A stretch of DNA of 64,000 nucleotides from an uncultured Pelagibacteraceae bacterium. GTDB lineage: Bacteria; Pseudomonadota; Alphaproteobacteria; Pelagibacterales; Pelagibacteraceae. Under the pieces are notes generated by a model that saw nothing but the letters and a program-made list of their open reading frames with translations, did not search any database and was not told the DNA's origin. The position numbers were made by a program, and so were the translations under genes. How positions within the stretch are numbered: the first letter of the stretch is position 1; every line of letters begins with the position of its first letter. Positions 17,086 through 25,286 of this stretch are shown here, piece after piece. The DNA is taken from NCBI GenBank assembly GCA_902559395.1, contig CACEHR010000006.1, forward strand, positions 21,395 through 85,394. The letters are read 5' to 3'.

Positions 17086-18666
17086 TTAATTTAAAATAAA
17101 TTCGGATGCTCTTTCAGCAATCATTAATGTTGGAGCGTTAAGGTTTCCACTTGTAATTTCTGGCATTACAGACGCATCAACTACTCTTAGATTTTCAACA
17201 CCATGAACTTTTAGTTTTTGATCTACAACAGCCATATTGTCTACTCCCATTTTTAAAGTACAAGATGGGTGGTAAGCAGTCTCAGCTTTAGATCTGATGT
17301 ATTCTTTGAATACCTCATTAGTTTGGGCATGTTCTCCTGGTCCAATTTCTTTTCCTGCAAAAGGCTTCAAGGAGTCTTGTCCTAAAATTTTTCTAGCTAC
17401 ATGAATACATTCTATTGTTTGTTTTAAATCATCCTCATGTTCTAGATAATTAAATTGAATTTTTGGATAATCATAAGGGTTTGAGCTGTTTAAAGTTATA
17501 TGACCTCTACTTTTTGGATGGTTTGGGCTAGCATGCAATTGATATCCATGTCTATCCGGATCAACTAATCCATGATCGATTACAAAGGCAGGAAAAAAAT
17601 GAAATTGAATATTTGGATATTCTCTTTCTGGAGATGATTTACAAAATCCACCAGCTTCCAAGAAAGAAGTAGAACAAGGACCACTTCTATTCAAAAACCA
17701 CTGAATACCTATTCTAACCATATTTAACTTATTAACGTATGAGTATAAGGTATCTCTAGTTTTGCATTCTTGCTGAACATAAGTTTCCAAGTGATCCTGT
17801 AAGTTTTTTCCAACACCATCTAAGTTGTGAACAACACTAATTCCTTTATCTTTTAAGTGTTGGCTTGGACCAATTCCAGAAAGCATTAGTAATTGCGGTG
17901 AATTAATTGCACCTCCACTTAAAATTACTTCTTTATTAGCATAAATCTTTTCGACTTTATTTTTTATTTTTACTTCAATTCCGATTGCTTTTTTTCCATC
18001 AAAAATAATTCTTTCAACAAAAGCTTCTGTAAATACTTTAAGGTTTTTTCTTTTTTTAGCAGGATTTAAATAATACTTAGATACACTTGCTCTCTCTCCT
18101 TTATGGATAGTAACATCGTACATTCCAAAACCTTCTTGCTCTTTACCATTCATGTCATTATTTATTTTGTAACCTGCTTCACCAGCTGAATCGACAAATG
18201 CTTTGAATAAAGGGTTTTTATTTTTAGATTGGTTTACTGGTAGTATTCCACTGCCACCCCGATATTCATTTTCTCCTTCAGACCATGTTTCAATTTTTTT
18301 AAAATAGGGAAGAACTTTTTCATAAGACCAATCTTCCAATCCAAATGATGCCCATCTTTGATAATCATTCGGATTACCTCTCACAAATACCATTCCATTA
18401 TGCGCAGAACATCCACCAATCATTTTTCCTCTAGGACAAAATAATCTTCTATTATGTAGATGAGGTTCTGGTTCTGAATAATATTTGTAGTTATACTTTG
18501 GATCATGCATTGTGTATAAAATCGCAAGTGGCATGTTGACTTTCCAGATATCACTGGGTTTCCCAGCTTCAAATATGGCTACATTGTTTTGATCATTTTC
18601 TGTCAATCGGTTTGCAAGCACACAGCCCGCGCTTCCAGCACCAATGATTAAATAATCAAAATTCAT
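17086..18666 (-). CDS. betA: GMC-family FAD oxidoreductase, choline-dehydrogenase-like
   Basis: A 526-aa glucose-methanol-choline oxidoreductase. The FAD motif is IIGAGSAGCVLANRLTE (about 7-23), the family signatures are GKMIGGCSAHNGMVFVRG (about 80-97) and SGGAINSPQLLMLSGIGP (about 250-267), and the active-site His lies in AYHPSCTLKMG (about 466-476), followed by ITSGNLNAPT. The length and motifs match BetA-like choline dehydrogenases, although related alcohol oxidases share them. Its ATG overlaps the HD-oxygenase stop by 4 nt, and it ends the thioesterase-TauD-HD-GMC operon in a betaine-related island, which favours choline or a related quaternary-amine alcohol as substrate. Confidence 0.8.
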   Translation of the reverse strand: MNFDYLIIGAGSAGCVLANRLTENDQNNVAIFEAGKPSDIWKVNMPLAILYTMHDPKYNYKYYSEPEPHLHNRRLFCPRGKMIGGCSAHNGMVFVRGNPNDYQRWASFGLEDWSYEKVLPYFKKIETWSEGENEYRGGSGILPVNQSKNKNPLFKAFVDSAGEAGYKINNDMNGKEQEGFGMYDVTIHKGERASVSKYYLNPAKKRKNLKVFTEAFVERIIFDGKKAIGIEVKIKNKVEKIYANKEVILSGGAINSPQLLMLSGIGPSQHLKDKGISVVHNLDGVGKNLQDHLETYVQQECKTRDTLYSYVNKLNMVRIGIQWFLNRSGPCSTSFLEAGGFCKSSPEREYPNIQFHFFPAFVIDHGLVDPDRHGYQLHASPNHPKSRGHITLNSSNPYDYPKIQFNYLEHEDDLKQTIECIHVARKILGQDSLKPFAGKEIGPGEHAQTNEVFKEYIRSKAETAYHPSCTLKMGVDNMAVVDQKLKVHGVENLRVVDASVMPEITSGNLNAPTLMIAERASEFILN

Positions 18667-19199
18667 ATAAGTTTTGAACTTAACAACTTTTCATAGTCAT
18701 GAATAGATTTCATTTTTATGTCAGTTCTTTTAGCAGCTTCATCAAATTTTCGAAGAAGAATTGATGGCTTAAAGTAAGATTTATTCTCAAACTTTTTACT
18801 TTCTTTGTCATTTAAAACTCCGCCTTGTAACTTGAGGCTTATTTTTGACGCATCTGATAAAAAATCAAAATATTTTTTGTCTCGAGCCAAATAACGTTTA
18901 GCCAAAACATGGTATTTAATTGGCTCAACAATTTTTTGTCCAAAAAATTTTTTTAAATACTGATATCCAATATTTTCATGCTCTCCATCTAATTTGTTTT
19001 TAACTAGTTCATCAGGATCTTCTAAAAGAAAATGACCATAGTCATGAAGCAAACATGCGCAAATTAAATCATCATTACATTTAGCTTTTTCAGCAAGCAT
19101 TGCTGACTGAATCATATGTTCTGACATAGTTACTTTCTCACCAATGTATAAAGATTTATTATTTATAAAATTTGAAATGATTTTATAAATTATCTTCAT
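18663..19199 (-). CDS. PhnZ/TmpB-like HD-domain oxygenase
   Basis: A 178-aa HD-superfamily protein. It has the histidine/aspartate ligand order of a diiron HD oxygenase: SEHMIQSAML (about 26-35), LLHDYGHFL (about 50-58), GEHENIGYQYL (about 72-82), KYHVLAKRYL (about 95-104) and SDASKISLKLQGG (about 114-126). A YIGE motif (about 18-21) near the N-terminus corresponds to the Tyr and Glu that shape the iron site in the phosphonate oxygenase PhnZ. PhnZ and TmpB cleave C-P bonds of 1-hydroxyphosphonates made by a partner 2OG oxygenase. Here the gene is 3 nt downstream of a TauD-like oxygenase, giving the same two-enzyme arrangement. An ordinary HD phosphohydrolase is the main alternative. Confidence 0.72.
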   Translation of the reverse strand: MKIIYKIISNFINNKSLYIGEKVTMSEHMIQSAMLAEKAKCNDDLICACLLHDYGHFLLEDPDELVKNKLDGEHENIGYQYLKKFFGQKIVEPIKYHVLAKRYLARDKKYFDFLSDASKISLKLQGGVLNDKESKKFENKSYFKPSILLRKFDEAAKRTDIKMKSIHDYEKLLSSKLI

Positions 19200-19202
19200 T
19201 AA

Positions 19203-20033
19203 TTATTGCGGATGATCCCCTTCAACAGCTATACGATCCATTACTCTTTCAAAACCAAGCCCTTTATTTGGATAAAAATCAGCAATAGCATAATGCTGAA
19301 CACTTCTATTATCCCAAATAGCCACTGCATTTTCGGTCCATTTAAATCTACAAGTAAGATCTAATCTTGCCTGATGTTCGAATAAATAATTTAATATCTC
19401 TTTACTTTCTTCTTTGTCCATACCAACAATTTCTTTTGTGTAAGTCCAATTTACAAAAAGAATTTTTTTACCTGTTTCTGGATGAGTTCTTAAAATTGGA
19501 TGAGTGTTTGAGTATTCATCCATATTTCCATTACTTTGCATTGCTTTATATTTATCAAGGAAAAACCCACCTCCAAGTGAAGAATGAACTGCTTTTTTAT
19601 TTTTGATTTTATTTTTTATATCTTCTTCTAGGGTCTCCCACGCAAGTTCCATGTTTGAGAAAACAGTATCTCCTCCAACTGGTGGAATTTTAATTGATTT
19701 TAAAATTACAGCTTTAGTTGGTTTTTCGTTATAGCTAACATCTGAATGCCAACCTTCACCCCATTGTGTTTTTTCTTCAGGCTTTTTTATTATTCTTATT
19801 ATTTCAGGGAATTCACTTAAACCTCTTACATAAGCATGTGTTTCTAATGGTCCAAATTTTGAAGCTAGAGCAACATGTTGTTCTGATGTCAAAGGTTGAT
19901 TTCGAAAAAAAATAACTTTGTGTTCTAATAATAAGTTATTTATTTTTTTAAAATTTTTATCTGAAACGTCAGTTAAGTCAATTCCACTTATTTCAGCACC
20001 TAATGCTCCTGATAATAATTTTACATCAATCAT
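19203..20033 (-). CDS. TauD-like 2-oxoglutarate/Fe(II) dioxygenase
   Basis: A 276-aa member of the TauD/TfdA family. The N-terminal start GALGAEISGIDLT (about 9-21) and FFRNQPLTSEQHVALASKFG (about 42-61) are typical. The iron ligands are H.D in GWHSDVSY (about 98-105) and the distal His in NRSVQHYAIADFY (about 246-258). Family members hydroxylate taurine, alkylsulfates, 2,4-D or phosphonates next to the sulfur/oxygen/phosphorus group. It overlaps the upstream thioesterase by 4 nt and is followed by a PhnZ/TmpB-like oxygenase, so a hydroxylated phosphonate intermediate is a reasonable hypothesis. Substrate is not proven by sequence. Confidence 0.82.
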   Translation of the reverse strand: MIDVKLLSGALGAEISGIDLTDVSDKNFKKINNLLLEHKVIFFRNQPLTSEQHVALASKFGPLETHAYVRGLSEFPEIIRIIKKPEEKTQWGEGWHSDVSYNEKPTKAVILKSIKIPPVGGDTVFSNMELAWETLEEDIKNKIKNKKAVHSSLGGGFFLDKYKAMQSNGNMDEYSNTHPILRTHPETGKKILFVNWTYTKEIVGMDKEESKEILNYLFEHQARLDLTCRFKWTENAVAIWDNRSVQHYAIADFYPNKGLGFERVMDRIAVEGDHPQ

Positions 20034-20497
20034 TTTTTAAGTTTTCCAATAATGGATAAATTGTCAGAATTAAATTCATTTTTATTTTCATTTATAAAGT
20101 TATCCATAATTTTAATTTTTTCATCTTCAAATTCTGTAACTTTTCTTTTACTAAGATCAATATAAAGCGCTAACATTTCAATAGTTGCTGATAATTTTTT
20201 TGATGATTTTTCAATCATTTCCATCTTAAAATGCAATCTCTTTCTGTCATGATCAAAAAAGGTTAAAACAATTTCAACTTCGTCTCCCTCTTTAACTTCA
20301 CCATCATATGTAGTTCGAGTTTCAACAACCATGGTGCTTCTCTGGGTATCTTTTGCAGATTTTTCACCCATCTTAAATTTTTCTAGAATGATCTCCCAAG
20401 TCTGATCAAAAACCAAGACATAGTAAGCCATGTTCATATGATTATTATAATCAGTCCATTTTTTTTTGATTGTTTGGTTTGTTATATGAAAAGACAT
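20030..20497 (-). CDS. Hotdog-fold acyl-CoA thioesterase, betainyl-CoA-thioesterase-like
   Basis: A 155-aa 4HBT/FatB-like thioesterase. The active-site region WTDYNNHMNMAYYVLVFDQ (about 14-32) has the DYNNHMN form seen in carnitine-operon thioesterases, where D or N near this point is catalytic. GAGGG lies upstream of ATG 20497. It is divergent, across 47 bp, from the BKACE and carnitine-dehydrogenase genes. In the known carnitine pathway the BKACE enzyme produces betainyl-CoA and a thioesterase releases glycine betaine, which fits this gene. It also heads the operon with TauD, HD oxygenase and GMC enzyme. Confidence 0.75.
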   Translation of the reverse strand: MSFHITNQTIKKKWTDYNNHMNMAYYVLVFDQTWEIILEKFKMGEKSAKDTQRSTMVVETRTTYDGEVKEGDEVEIVLTFFDHDRKRLHFKMEMIEKSSKKLSATIEMLALYIDLSKRKVTEFEDEKIKIMDNFINENKNEFNSDNLSIIGKLKK

Positions 20498-20544
20498 TTT
20501 TTTATTCCCTCGTCCTTTTTATAATAGTATAAATCTTACTTAAA

Positions 20545-21432
20545 ATGAACAACAAGGTATTCATATCATGTGCTGTGACGGGGTCAGGAGATACTGCGAG
20601 TAAGCATCCAGATTTACCAAAAACACCAGAACAAATTGCTACAGCATCAATTGAAGCAGCAAAAGCTGGAGCTGCTATTGCTCATATTCATGTGAGGGAG
20701 GAAGACGGAACTCCAAGTAGAAGATTAGAGTTATATAAAGAAGTAATCGACAGAATTAGATCAAGTGACACAGATGTAATATTAAATTTAACAACAGGTA
20801 TGGGGGGTGATCTTGATATTGGACAAGGTAAAAATCCTTTAGATTTTGGTCCTATGACTGACATGGCAAATGTAATGGAAAGAATTGCAAATGCTGAACA
20901 ATTTCTCCCAGAAATTTGCACTCTAGATGCGGGCACTTTAAATTTTGGTGATAGCTCAGTAATTACAGTTAATACACCAAATGATTTAAGAAAAGCAGCA
21001 AAGAAATTAAAAGAGATAAAAGTTAAACCAGAAATAGAAGCTTTTGATCTAGGAAACATGTGGTTTGGTGCACAACTATATAAAGAAGGGTTATTAAGTG
21101 ATCCACCAATGTTTCAAATGTGTTTAGGAATTCCATGGGGAGCACCTGCTACAACATTAGCTATGCAAGCCATGAAAGATATAATGCCAAAAGAAGGGAT
21201 TTGGTCGGGGTTTGCAATTTCAAAAAATGAAATGCCATTTGTTGCTCAAACTGTTTTGATGGGAGGTAACCCAAGAGTCGGTTTAGAGGATAATTTATAT
21301 TTATCTAAAGGTAAATTGGCCACTAATGCTCAATTAGTAGAAAAAGCTGTAAGAATTATAGATGAACTTGGTTATACACCAATGACACCAGCAGAAACTA
21401 GAGAAAAACTAAAACTTGTTAAACACAAGTAA
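20545..21432 (+). CDS. BKACE (DUF849) beta-keto acid cleavage enzyme, dehydrocarnitine-cleavage-like
   Basis: A 295-aa member of the beta-keto acid cleavage enzyme family (TIM barrel, Zn-dependent). Visible motifs are the N-terminal FISCAVTGSGDT (about 6-17), the zinc ligand pair AHIHVREEDG (about 46-55), NLTTGMGGD (about 81-89), CTLDAGTLNFGD and the Glu in PEIEAFDLGNMWF. The family condenses a beta-keto acid with acetyl-CoA to give acetoacetate and an acyl-CoA. With a carnitine 3-dehydrogenase directly downstream (TAATG overlap) and a divergent thioesterase, the most likely substrate is 3-dehydrocarnitine. Alternatives in the same family include 3-keto-5-aminohexanoate. Confidence 0.82.
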   Translation: MNNKVFISCAVTGSGDTASKHPDLPKTPEQIATASIEAAKAGAAIAHIHVREEDGTPSRRLELYKEVIDRIRSSDTDVILNLTTGMGGDLDIGQGKNPLDFGPMTDMANVMERIANAEQFLPEICTLDAGTLNFGDSSVITVNTPNDLRKAAKKLKEIKVKPEIEAFDLGNMWFGAQLYKEGLLSDPPMFQMCLGIPWGAPATTLAMQAMKDIMPKEGIWSGFAISKNEMPFVAQTVLMGGNPRVGLEDNLYLSKGKLATNAQLVEKAVRIIDELGYTPMTPAETREKLKLVKHK

Positions 21433-22373
21433 TGTCATCAATTAAAAAAGTTGCAATAATTGGAACTGGGGTAATTGGGGCAGGGTGGATCATACGTTGT
21501 TTGGCTCACAACAAAATTGTTTATGCATTTGATAAAGATATTAAGTTAAAAAAAAATTTATTATCTGAAATAAAAAGAACTTGGCCATTTGTAAAAAAAC
21601 TATTTAATAAAAAAAAATTAAATCTAAAAAATTTTCATTTTTTTACCTCAATAGAACAAACAATAAAAGACGCAGATTTTATTCAGGAGTGTGCAACTGA
21701 AAATTATTCTTTAAAAACTAAATTGATTAGTACTATTGGAAAATATGCAAAATCTAATTCAATAATTGCTTCAAGCTCATCAGGTTTGTTGCCAACGAGA
21801 ATTTATTCAAAATGTAAAAATCCAGAGAGGGGAATAATTGGACATCCATTCAATCCTGTCTATTTATTGCCTGCTGTAGAAATTGTTCCAGGTAAGAGAA
21901 CTTCAAAAAAAAATTTAAATTTGGCTAAAAAATTTTACAAATCAATTTCTATGAATCCAATTATGGTTAAAAATGAATTACCTGGATATTTGTCTGATAG
22001 ATTACAAGAAGCTTTATGGAGAGAAGGACTACATATTATTAATGAGGGATATGCAACTACGGAAGAATTAGATAGAGCAATTGAAGATGGCCCAGGATTA
22101 AGATGGTCTTTGATGGGTACATTTTTAACCTTTCATCTTGCTGGAGGAAAAAAGGGGATGAAACATATGTTAGAACAATTTGGACCTGCTTTAAAATTAC
22201 CATGGACTAAATTAAAGGCTCCTAAGCTATCAAAAAAATTATCTTCTAGACTGATTTCAGGAACGGCAAAACAGGCTAAAGGTAAATCAGTAGCAATGAT
22301 ATCTAATATAAGAGACCAGTATTTGGTTGATATTCAAAAGTTAAGAAAGAAATACGAAAAAAAACTTAGGTAA
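21432..22373 (+). CDS. lcdH: L-carnitine 3-dehydrogenase-like 3-hydroxyacyl dehydrogenase
   Basis: A 313-aa NAD-dependent dehydrogenase of the 3-hydroxyacyl-CoA dehydrogenase fold, without hydratase or thioesterase domains. The NAD motif is IIGTGVIGAGWIIRCLAHN (about 9-27), followed by IQECATENYSLK (about 82-93), SSSSGLLPT and IGHPFNPVYLLPAVEIVPG (about 137-155), which contains the catalytic His. The C-terminal helical domain includes GPGLRWSLMGTFLTFHLAGG (about 220-239), the block typical of carnitine dehydrogenases. It converts L-carnitine to 3-dehydrocarnitine. It is coupled to the BKACE gene by a 1-nt TAATG overlap. In several bacteria a thioesterase is fused to this enzyme; here it is the separate gene at 20030. 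Confidence 0.82.
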   Translation: MSSIKKVAIIGTGVIGAGWIIRCLAHNKIVYAFDKDIKLKKNLLSEIKRTWPFVKKLFNKKKLNLKNFHFFTSIEQTIKDADFIQECATENYSLKTKLISTIGKYAKSNSIIASSSSGLLPTRIYSKCKNPERGIIGHPFNPVYLLPAVEIVPGKRTSKKNLNLAKKFYKSISMNPIMVKNELPGYLSDRLQEALWREGLHIINEGYATTEELDRAIEDGPGLRWSLMGTFLTFHLAGGKKGMKHMLEQFGPALKLPWTKLKAPKLSKKLSSRLISGTAKQAKGKSVAMISNIRDQYLVDIQKLRKKYEKKLR

Positions 22374-22374
22374 G

Positions 22375-23163
22375 TTAATCATTTCTTTCTGTGTGACCAT
22401 CTACAGAAATTACTTGTCCTGAAACCTTACTTGAATCGTCTGAAATCAAAAATGCACACATCTTTCCTATATCTTCTTCAAGAATCCACTTTTTCATAGA
22501 ACTCATTGAAATAAAATCTTTCTCAATTTTTTTCGATGAAACTTTTGTAAATTTGGCTTTATCTCTGATTACTCTTTTCATTCTTTCACCTTTAATTGAA
22601 CCAGGGCATACTGCATTAACTCTTATATTAAATTTCCCAAGTTCCATTGCTAAAGTTTTGGTAATTCCAATAATTGCCCATTTACTTGCTGCGTAAGGTG
22701 ATCTTAAAGGAAAACCAAGTATTCCAGCAGTTGATGAAATATTTATTATTGATCCATTTCTAGACTTTTTAATCAAAGGTATAGCCTTCTTAGTAAAATA
22801 AAAATGACTGTTAACATCTATCTGAATAGTTCTTTCCCAATCTTTAGACTTTAGTTTTTCTAGCGATCCAGTTGGTCCAGCGACTCCAACATTGTTTATC
22901 AAAGCATCAACTTTTTTCGTTTTTTTACTTATTTTTTTAAATAAATCTAATACTTGGCTTTCGTCAGAAGCATCACAATTATATTTAAACAGCCTCTTAT
23001 TTATAAGAGGATTTTTGTTTAATTTATTTAGGGATTTATTATCAATATCGCAAAGGTAAACGTATGCTCCACGAGAAAGACAAACCTTAGCTGTTGCTAA
23101 ACCTATTCCAGATGCGCCTGCAGAAATAATAATTTTTTTATTTTTTAATGATTTGTTAACCAT
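22375..23163 (-). CDS. Short-chain dehydrogenase/reductase (SDR)
   Basis: A 262-aa classical SDR. The cofactor motif is SAGASGIGLATA (about 14-25), NNVGVAGP is the NNAG equivalent, ISSTAGILG carries the catalytic Ser, and SPYAASKWAIIG gives the Tyr and Lys (about 156-167); VNAVCPGSI follows. The end VSGQVISVDGHTE is typical. It lies 3 nt upstream of nothing but its convergent neighbour and 3 nt downstream of proV, so it is co-transcribed with the betaine/carnitine importer. It may reduce acetoacetate or oxidise a quaternary-amine intermediate; the substrate is inferred from context only. Confidence 0.82.
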   Translation of the reverse strand: MVNKSLKNKKIIISAGASGIGLATAKVCLSRGAYVYLCDIDNKSLNKLNKNPLINKRLFKYNCDASDESQVLDLFKKISKKTKKVDALINNVGVAGPTGSLEKLKSKDWERTIQIDVNSHFYFTKKAIPLIKKSRNGSIINISSTAGILGFPLRSPYAASKWAIIGITKTLAMELGKFNIRVNAVCPGSIKGERMKRVIRDKAKFTKVSSKKIEKDFISMSSMKKWILEEDIGKMCAFLISDDSSKVSGQVISVDGHTERND

Positions 23164-23166
23164 TAA

Positions 23167-24192
23167 TTATGATTTTGTTAATGATGTCTGTAATTCTTTA
23201 TTAGATATATAACCTTTAACGTTTCCACTTTTGTCAACCACTTCACAATTAGAATTCGAGCATACAATCTGAGGTAAAAATTCCTCAATAAATTGATCTT
23301 CATTAACTTTTATTAAATTAGATTTATCTATATCGTTAGATTCATTAACACTCTTCATTATAATTTTAGCTTTAATTACTTTTGCTCTATTAACGTCTTT
23401 AACAAATGCCTTAACATAATCATCAGCTGGATTCATTATAATGTCTACTGGTGTTCCAACTTGAACAAGTTTACCAGCATTTAATATTCCAATGTGATCA
23501 CCAAGTCTTAAAGACTCATCTAAATCATGAGTGATAAATACGATTGTTTTTTTTAATTCTGATTGAAGATCTAGTAGTTGTTTTTGCATATCACTTCTAA
23601 TTAAAGGATCTAAAGCACTAAAGGCTTCATCCATTAACATGATATCACTATCAGTAGCAAGTGCTCTTGCAAGACCAACACGTTGCTGCATACCACCTGA
23701 TAATTGATTTGGAAATTGATTTTCAAAACCATTTAAACCAACTGCTTCAATTTTTTCCATAGCGGTTTTATTTATTTCTTCCAATGGTTTTCCTTGCATT
23801 TCTAATCCATACCCTACATTTTGAATAACTGTTTTATGTGGAAACAAACCAAATCTTTGAAAAACCATACTCATCTTATGTCTTCTAAAATCTATCAATT
23901 GTTCTTTGTTGAAAGACATAACATTATTTCCTTCTACGATTATTTCACCGTCAGTAGGATCGATTAATCTATTTAAATGTCTAATTAGAGTTGATTTTCC
24001 AGATCCTGACAAACCCATACAAACAAAAGTTTCACCTTCTTCTATTTTTAATGAAACATTATCAAGACCAACAGTATGACCAGTTTGTTCTAAAACCTCT
24101 TCTTTGTTCGCTCCATCTTTTACCATAGGCATTACAGATTGAGGATTATTACCGAAGATTTTATAAACATTATTAATCTCAATTTTAGTCAT
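23167..24192 (-). CDS. proV: Glycine betaine/proline-type ABC transporter ATPase ProV
   Basis: A 341-aa ATPase of the ProV/OpuAA family. Walker A is GLSGSGKST (about 59-67), the signature is LSGGMQQRVGLARAL (about 164-178), Walker B is IMLMDEAFSALDP (about 184-196), and the switch His is in ITHDLDES. The N-terminal extension before the Walker A and the C-terminal segment of about 65 residues, with KGYISNKEL, resemble one remaining CBS-like region used for osmotic gating in ProV. Its ATG shares a base with the proW stop (TAATG). It energises import of betaine, carnitine or related osmolytes. Confidence 0.88.
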   Translation of the reverse strand: MTKIEINNVYKIFGNNPQSVMPMVKDGANKEEVLEQTGHTVGLDNVSLKIEEGETFVCMGLSGSGKSTLIRHLNRLIDPTDGEIIVEGNNVMSFNKEQLIDFRRHKMSMVFQRFGLFPHKTVIQNVGYGLEMQGKPLEEINKTAMEKIEAVGLNGFENQFPNQLSGGMQQRVGLARALATDSDIMLMDEAFSALDPLIRSDMQKQLLDLQSELKKTIVFITHDLDESLRLGDHIGILNAGKLVQVGTPVDIIMNPADDYVKAFVKDVNRAKVIKAKIIMKSVNESNDIDKSNLIKVNEDQFIEEFLPQIVCSNSNCEVVDKSGNVKGYISNKELQTSLTKS

Positions 24193-25223
24193 TATTTACC
24201 TTTCTTTGTATTTGGTGCTGTTCTCTCTTGTAGTGTTTCTCCGTAAGATTGAGTTATTCTATCAAGAACTATTGCTAAAAGCACAATTGCAATTCCTGCT
24301 TCAGCAGCTCTTCCTACATTTAATTGTTGAAGACCTAGCAAAACTTCATCTCCAAGACCTCTAGTACCAATCATCGATGCAATTACAACCATTGCTAATG
24401 CCATCATTGTACACTGATTAATTCCTTGCATAATATTTGGCAAAGCTAATGGCATTTGTACACCCCAAAGCTTTTGTTTTTTACTTGCACCAAATGCATC
24501 TGCAGCTTCAATAACCTCAGTATCAACAAGCCTAATTCCTAAATCTGTTAGTCTGACTAAAGGAGGCACCGCATAAATAAATGTGGCTATAATTGCTGGA
24601 ACCGCACCCAAGCCAAATAACATAATACCTGGAATTAGGTAACAGAAACTTGGAATAGTTTGCATTAAATCTAAAACTGGTAAAATTACATTTCTTGTTC
24701 TTACGCTTCTTGCCATTGCTATCCCTAATGGAATGCCGGCAACAACACAAAGAAATATTCCAATTAACATTATCGCAGTTGTTTCAATAGCTTTTTGCCA
24801 AAATATTGGGTGAAGAAAACCTATAAAAAAAGTACAAAATCCTACAAATACTGTTGTTCCAACTTTTCTACCACTTGCAAAATAAGTTAGAACCACCACG
24901 CCAAGTATCACCAATGGCCATGGAGCTTGAATTAAAAAGTTTTTTACAAGCATTAACATATAAAGAAGAACATTGTTAATAGCTTCAAATATGTATCCAT
25001 ATTTTTCATTAAGTGCTTTAAAACCAACGTTGATCCAATTCATTAATGGTAAATCTAACCATTTTGGCCATTTACCTCCTAACCAAGAAAAATCGTTTAA
25101 TAATTCTCCAATATTATCTGGTTTTCTTTTTGACTGAGAATAGCTAGTTATTAACAACCAAACAAAAACAACCAATAAACCAATATTAAAAATTATTTTT
25201 TTATTTTTCTTTAATGCTTCCAT
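24192..25223 (-). CDS. proW: Glycine betaine/proline-type ABC transporter permease ProW
   Basis: A 343-aa permease of the ProW/OpuAB family with about seven membrane helices. The coupling motif region EVIEAADAFGASKKQKLWGVQMPLALP (about 237-263) shows the EAA loop that contacts ProV, and GIPLGIAMARS and MALAMVVIASMIGTRGLG are typical of the family. The N-terminal 100 residues hold extra helices before the permease core, as in ProW. It is separated from proX by a stem-loop, and overlaps proV by 1 nt. Confidence 0.88.
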   Translation of the reverse strand: MEALKKNKKIIFNIGLLVVFVWLLITSYSQSKRKPDNIGELLNDFSWLGGKWPKWLDLPLMNWINVGFKALNEKYGYIFEAINNVLLYMLMLVKNFLIQAPWPLVILGVVVLTYFASGRKVGTTVFVGFCTFFIGFLHPIFWQKAIETTAIMLIGIFLCVVAGIPLGIAMARSVRTRNVILPVLDLMQTIPSFCYLIPGIMLFGLGAVPAIIATFIYAVPPLVRLTDLGIRLVDTEVIEAADAFGASKKQKLWGVQMPLALPNIMQGINQCTMMALAMVVIASMIGTRGLGDEVLLGLQQLNVGRAAEAGIAIVLLAIVLDRITQSYGETLQERTAPNTKKGK

Positions 25224-25240
25224 AATTTAATTTAGTTAAA

Positions 25241-25264
25241 GAAAGAGCCCCGGAGGGCTCTTTC
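25241..25264 (-). terminator. Intra-operon stem-loop between proX and proW (attenuator)
   Basis: Perfect 10-bp stem GAAAGAGCCC / GGGCTCTTTC with a 4-base loop, 22 bp after the proX stop on the minus strand. The run after it is U-rich but short (TTTAACT), so it is probably a partial terminator or an RNA-processing barrier that gives more proX than proWV mRNA. Confidence 0.75.
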
Positions 25265-25286
25265 ATAAATTATTTAAGATATTGGA

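Noticed and set aside
20688..21059. Minus-strand 123-codon frame inside the BKACE gene
   Set aside because: Antisense to a gene with clear family motifs; no ribosome site or recognisable domain.
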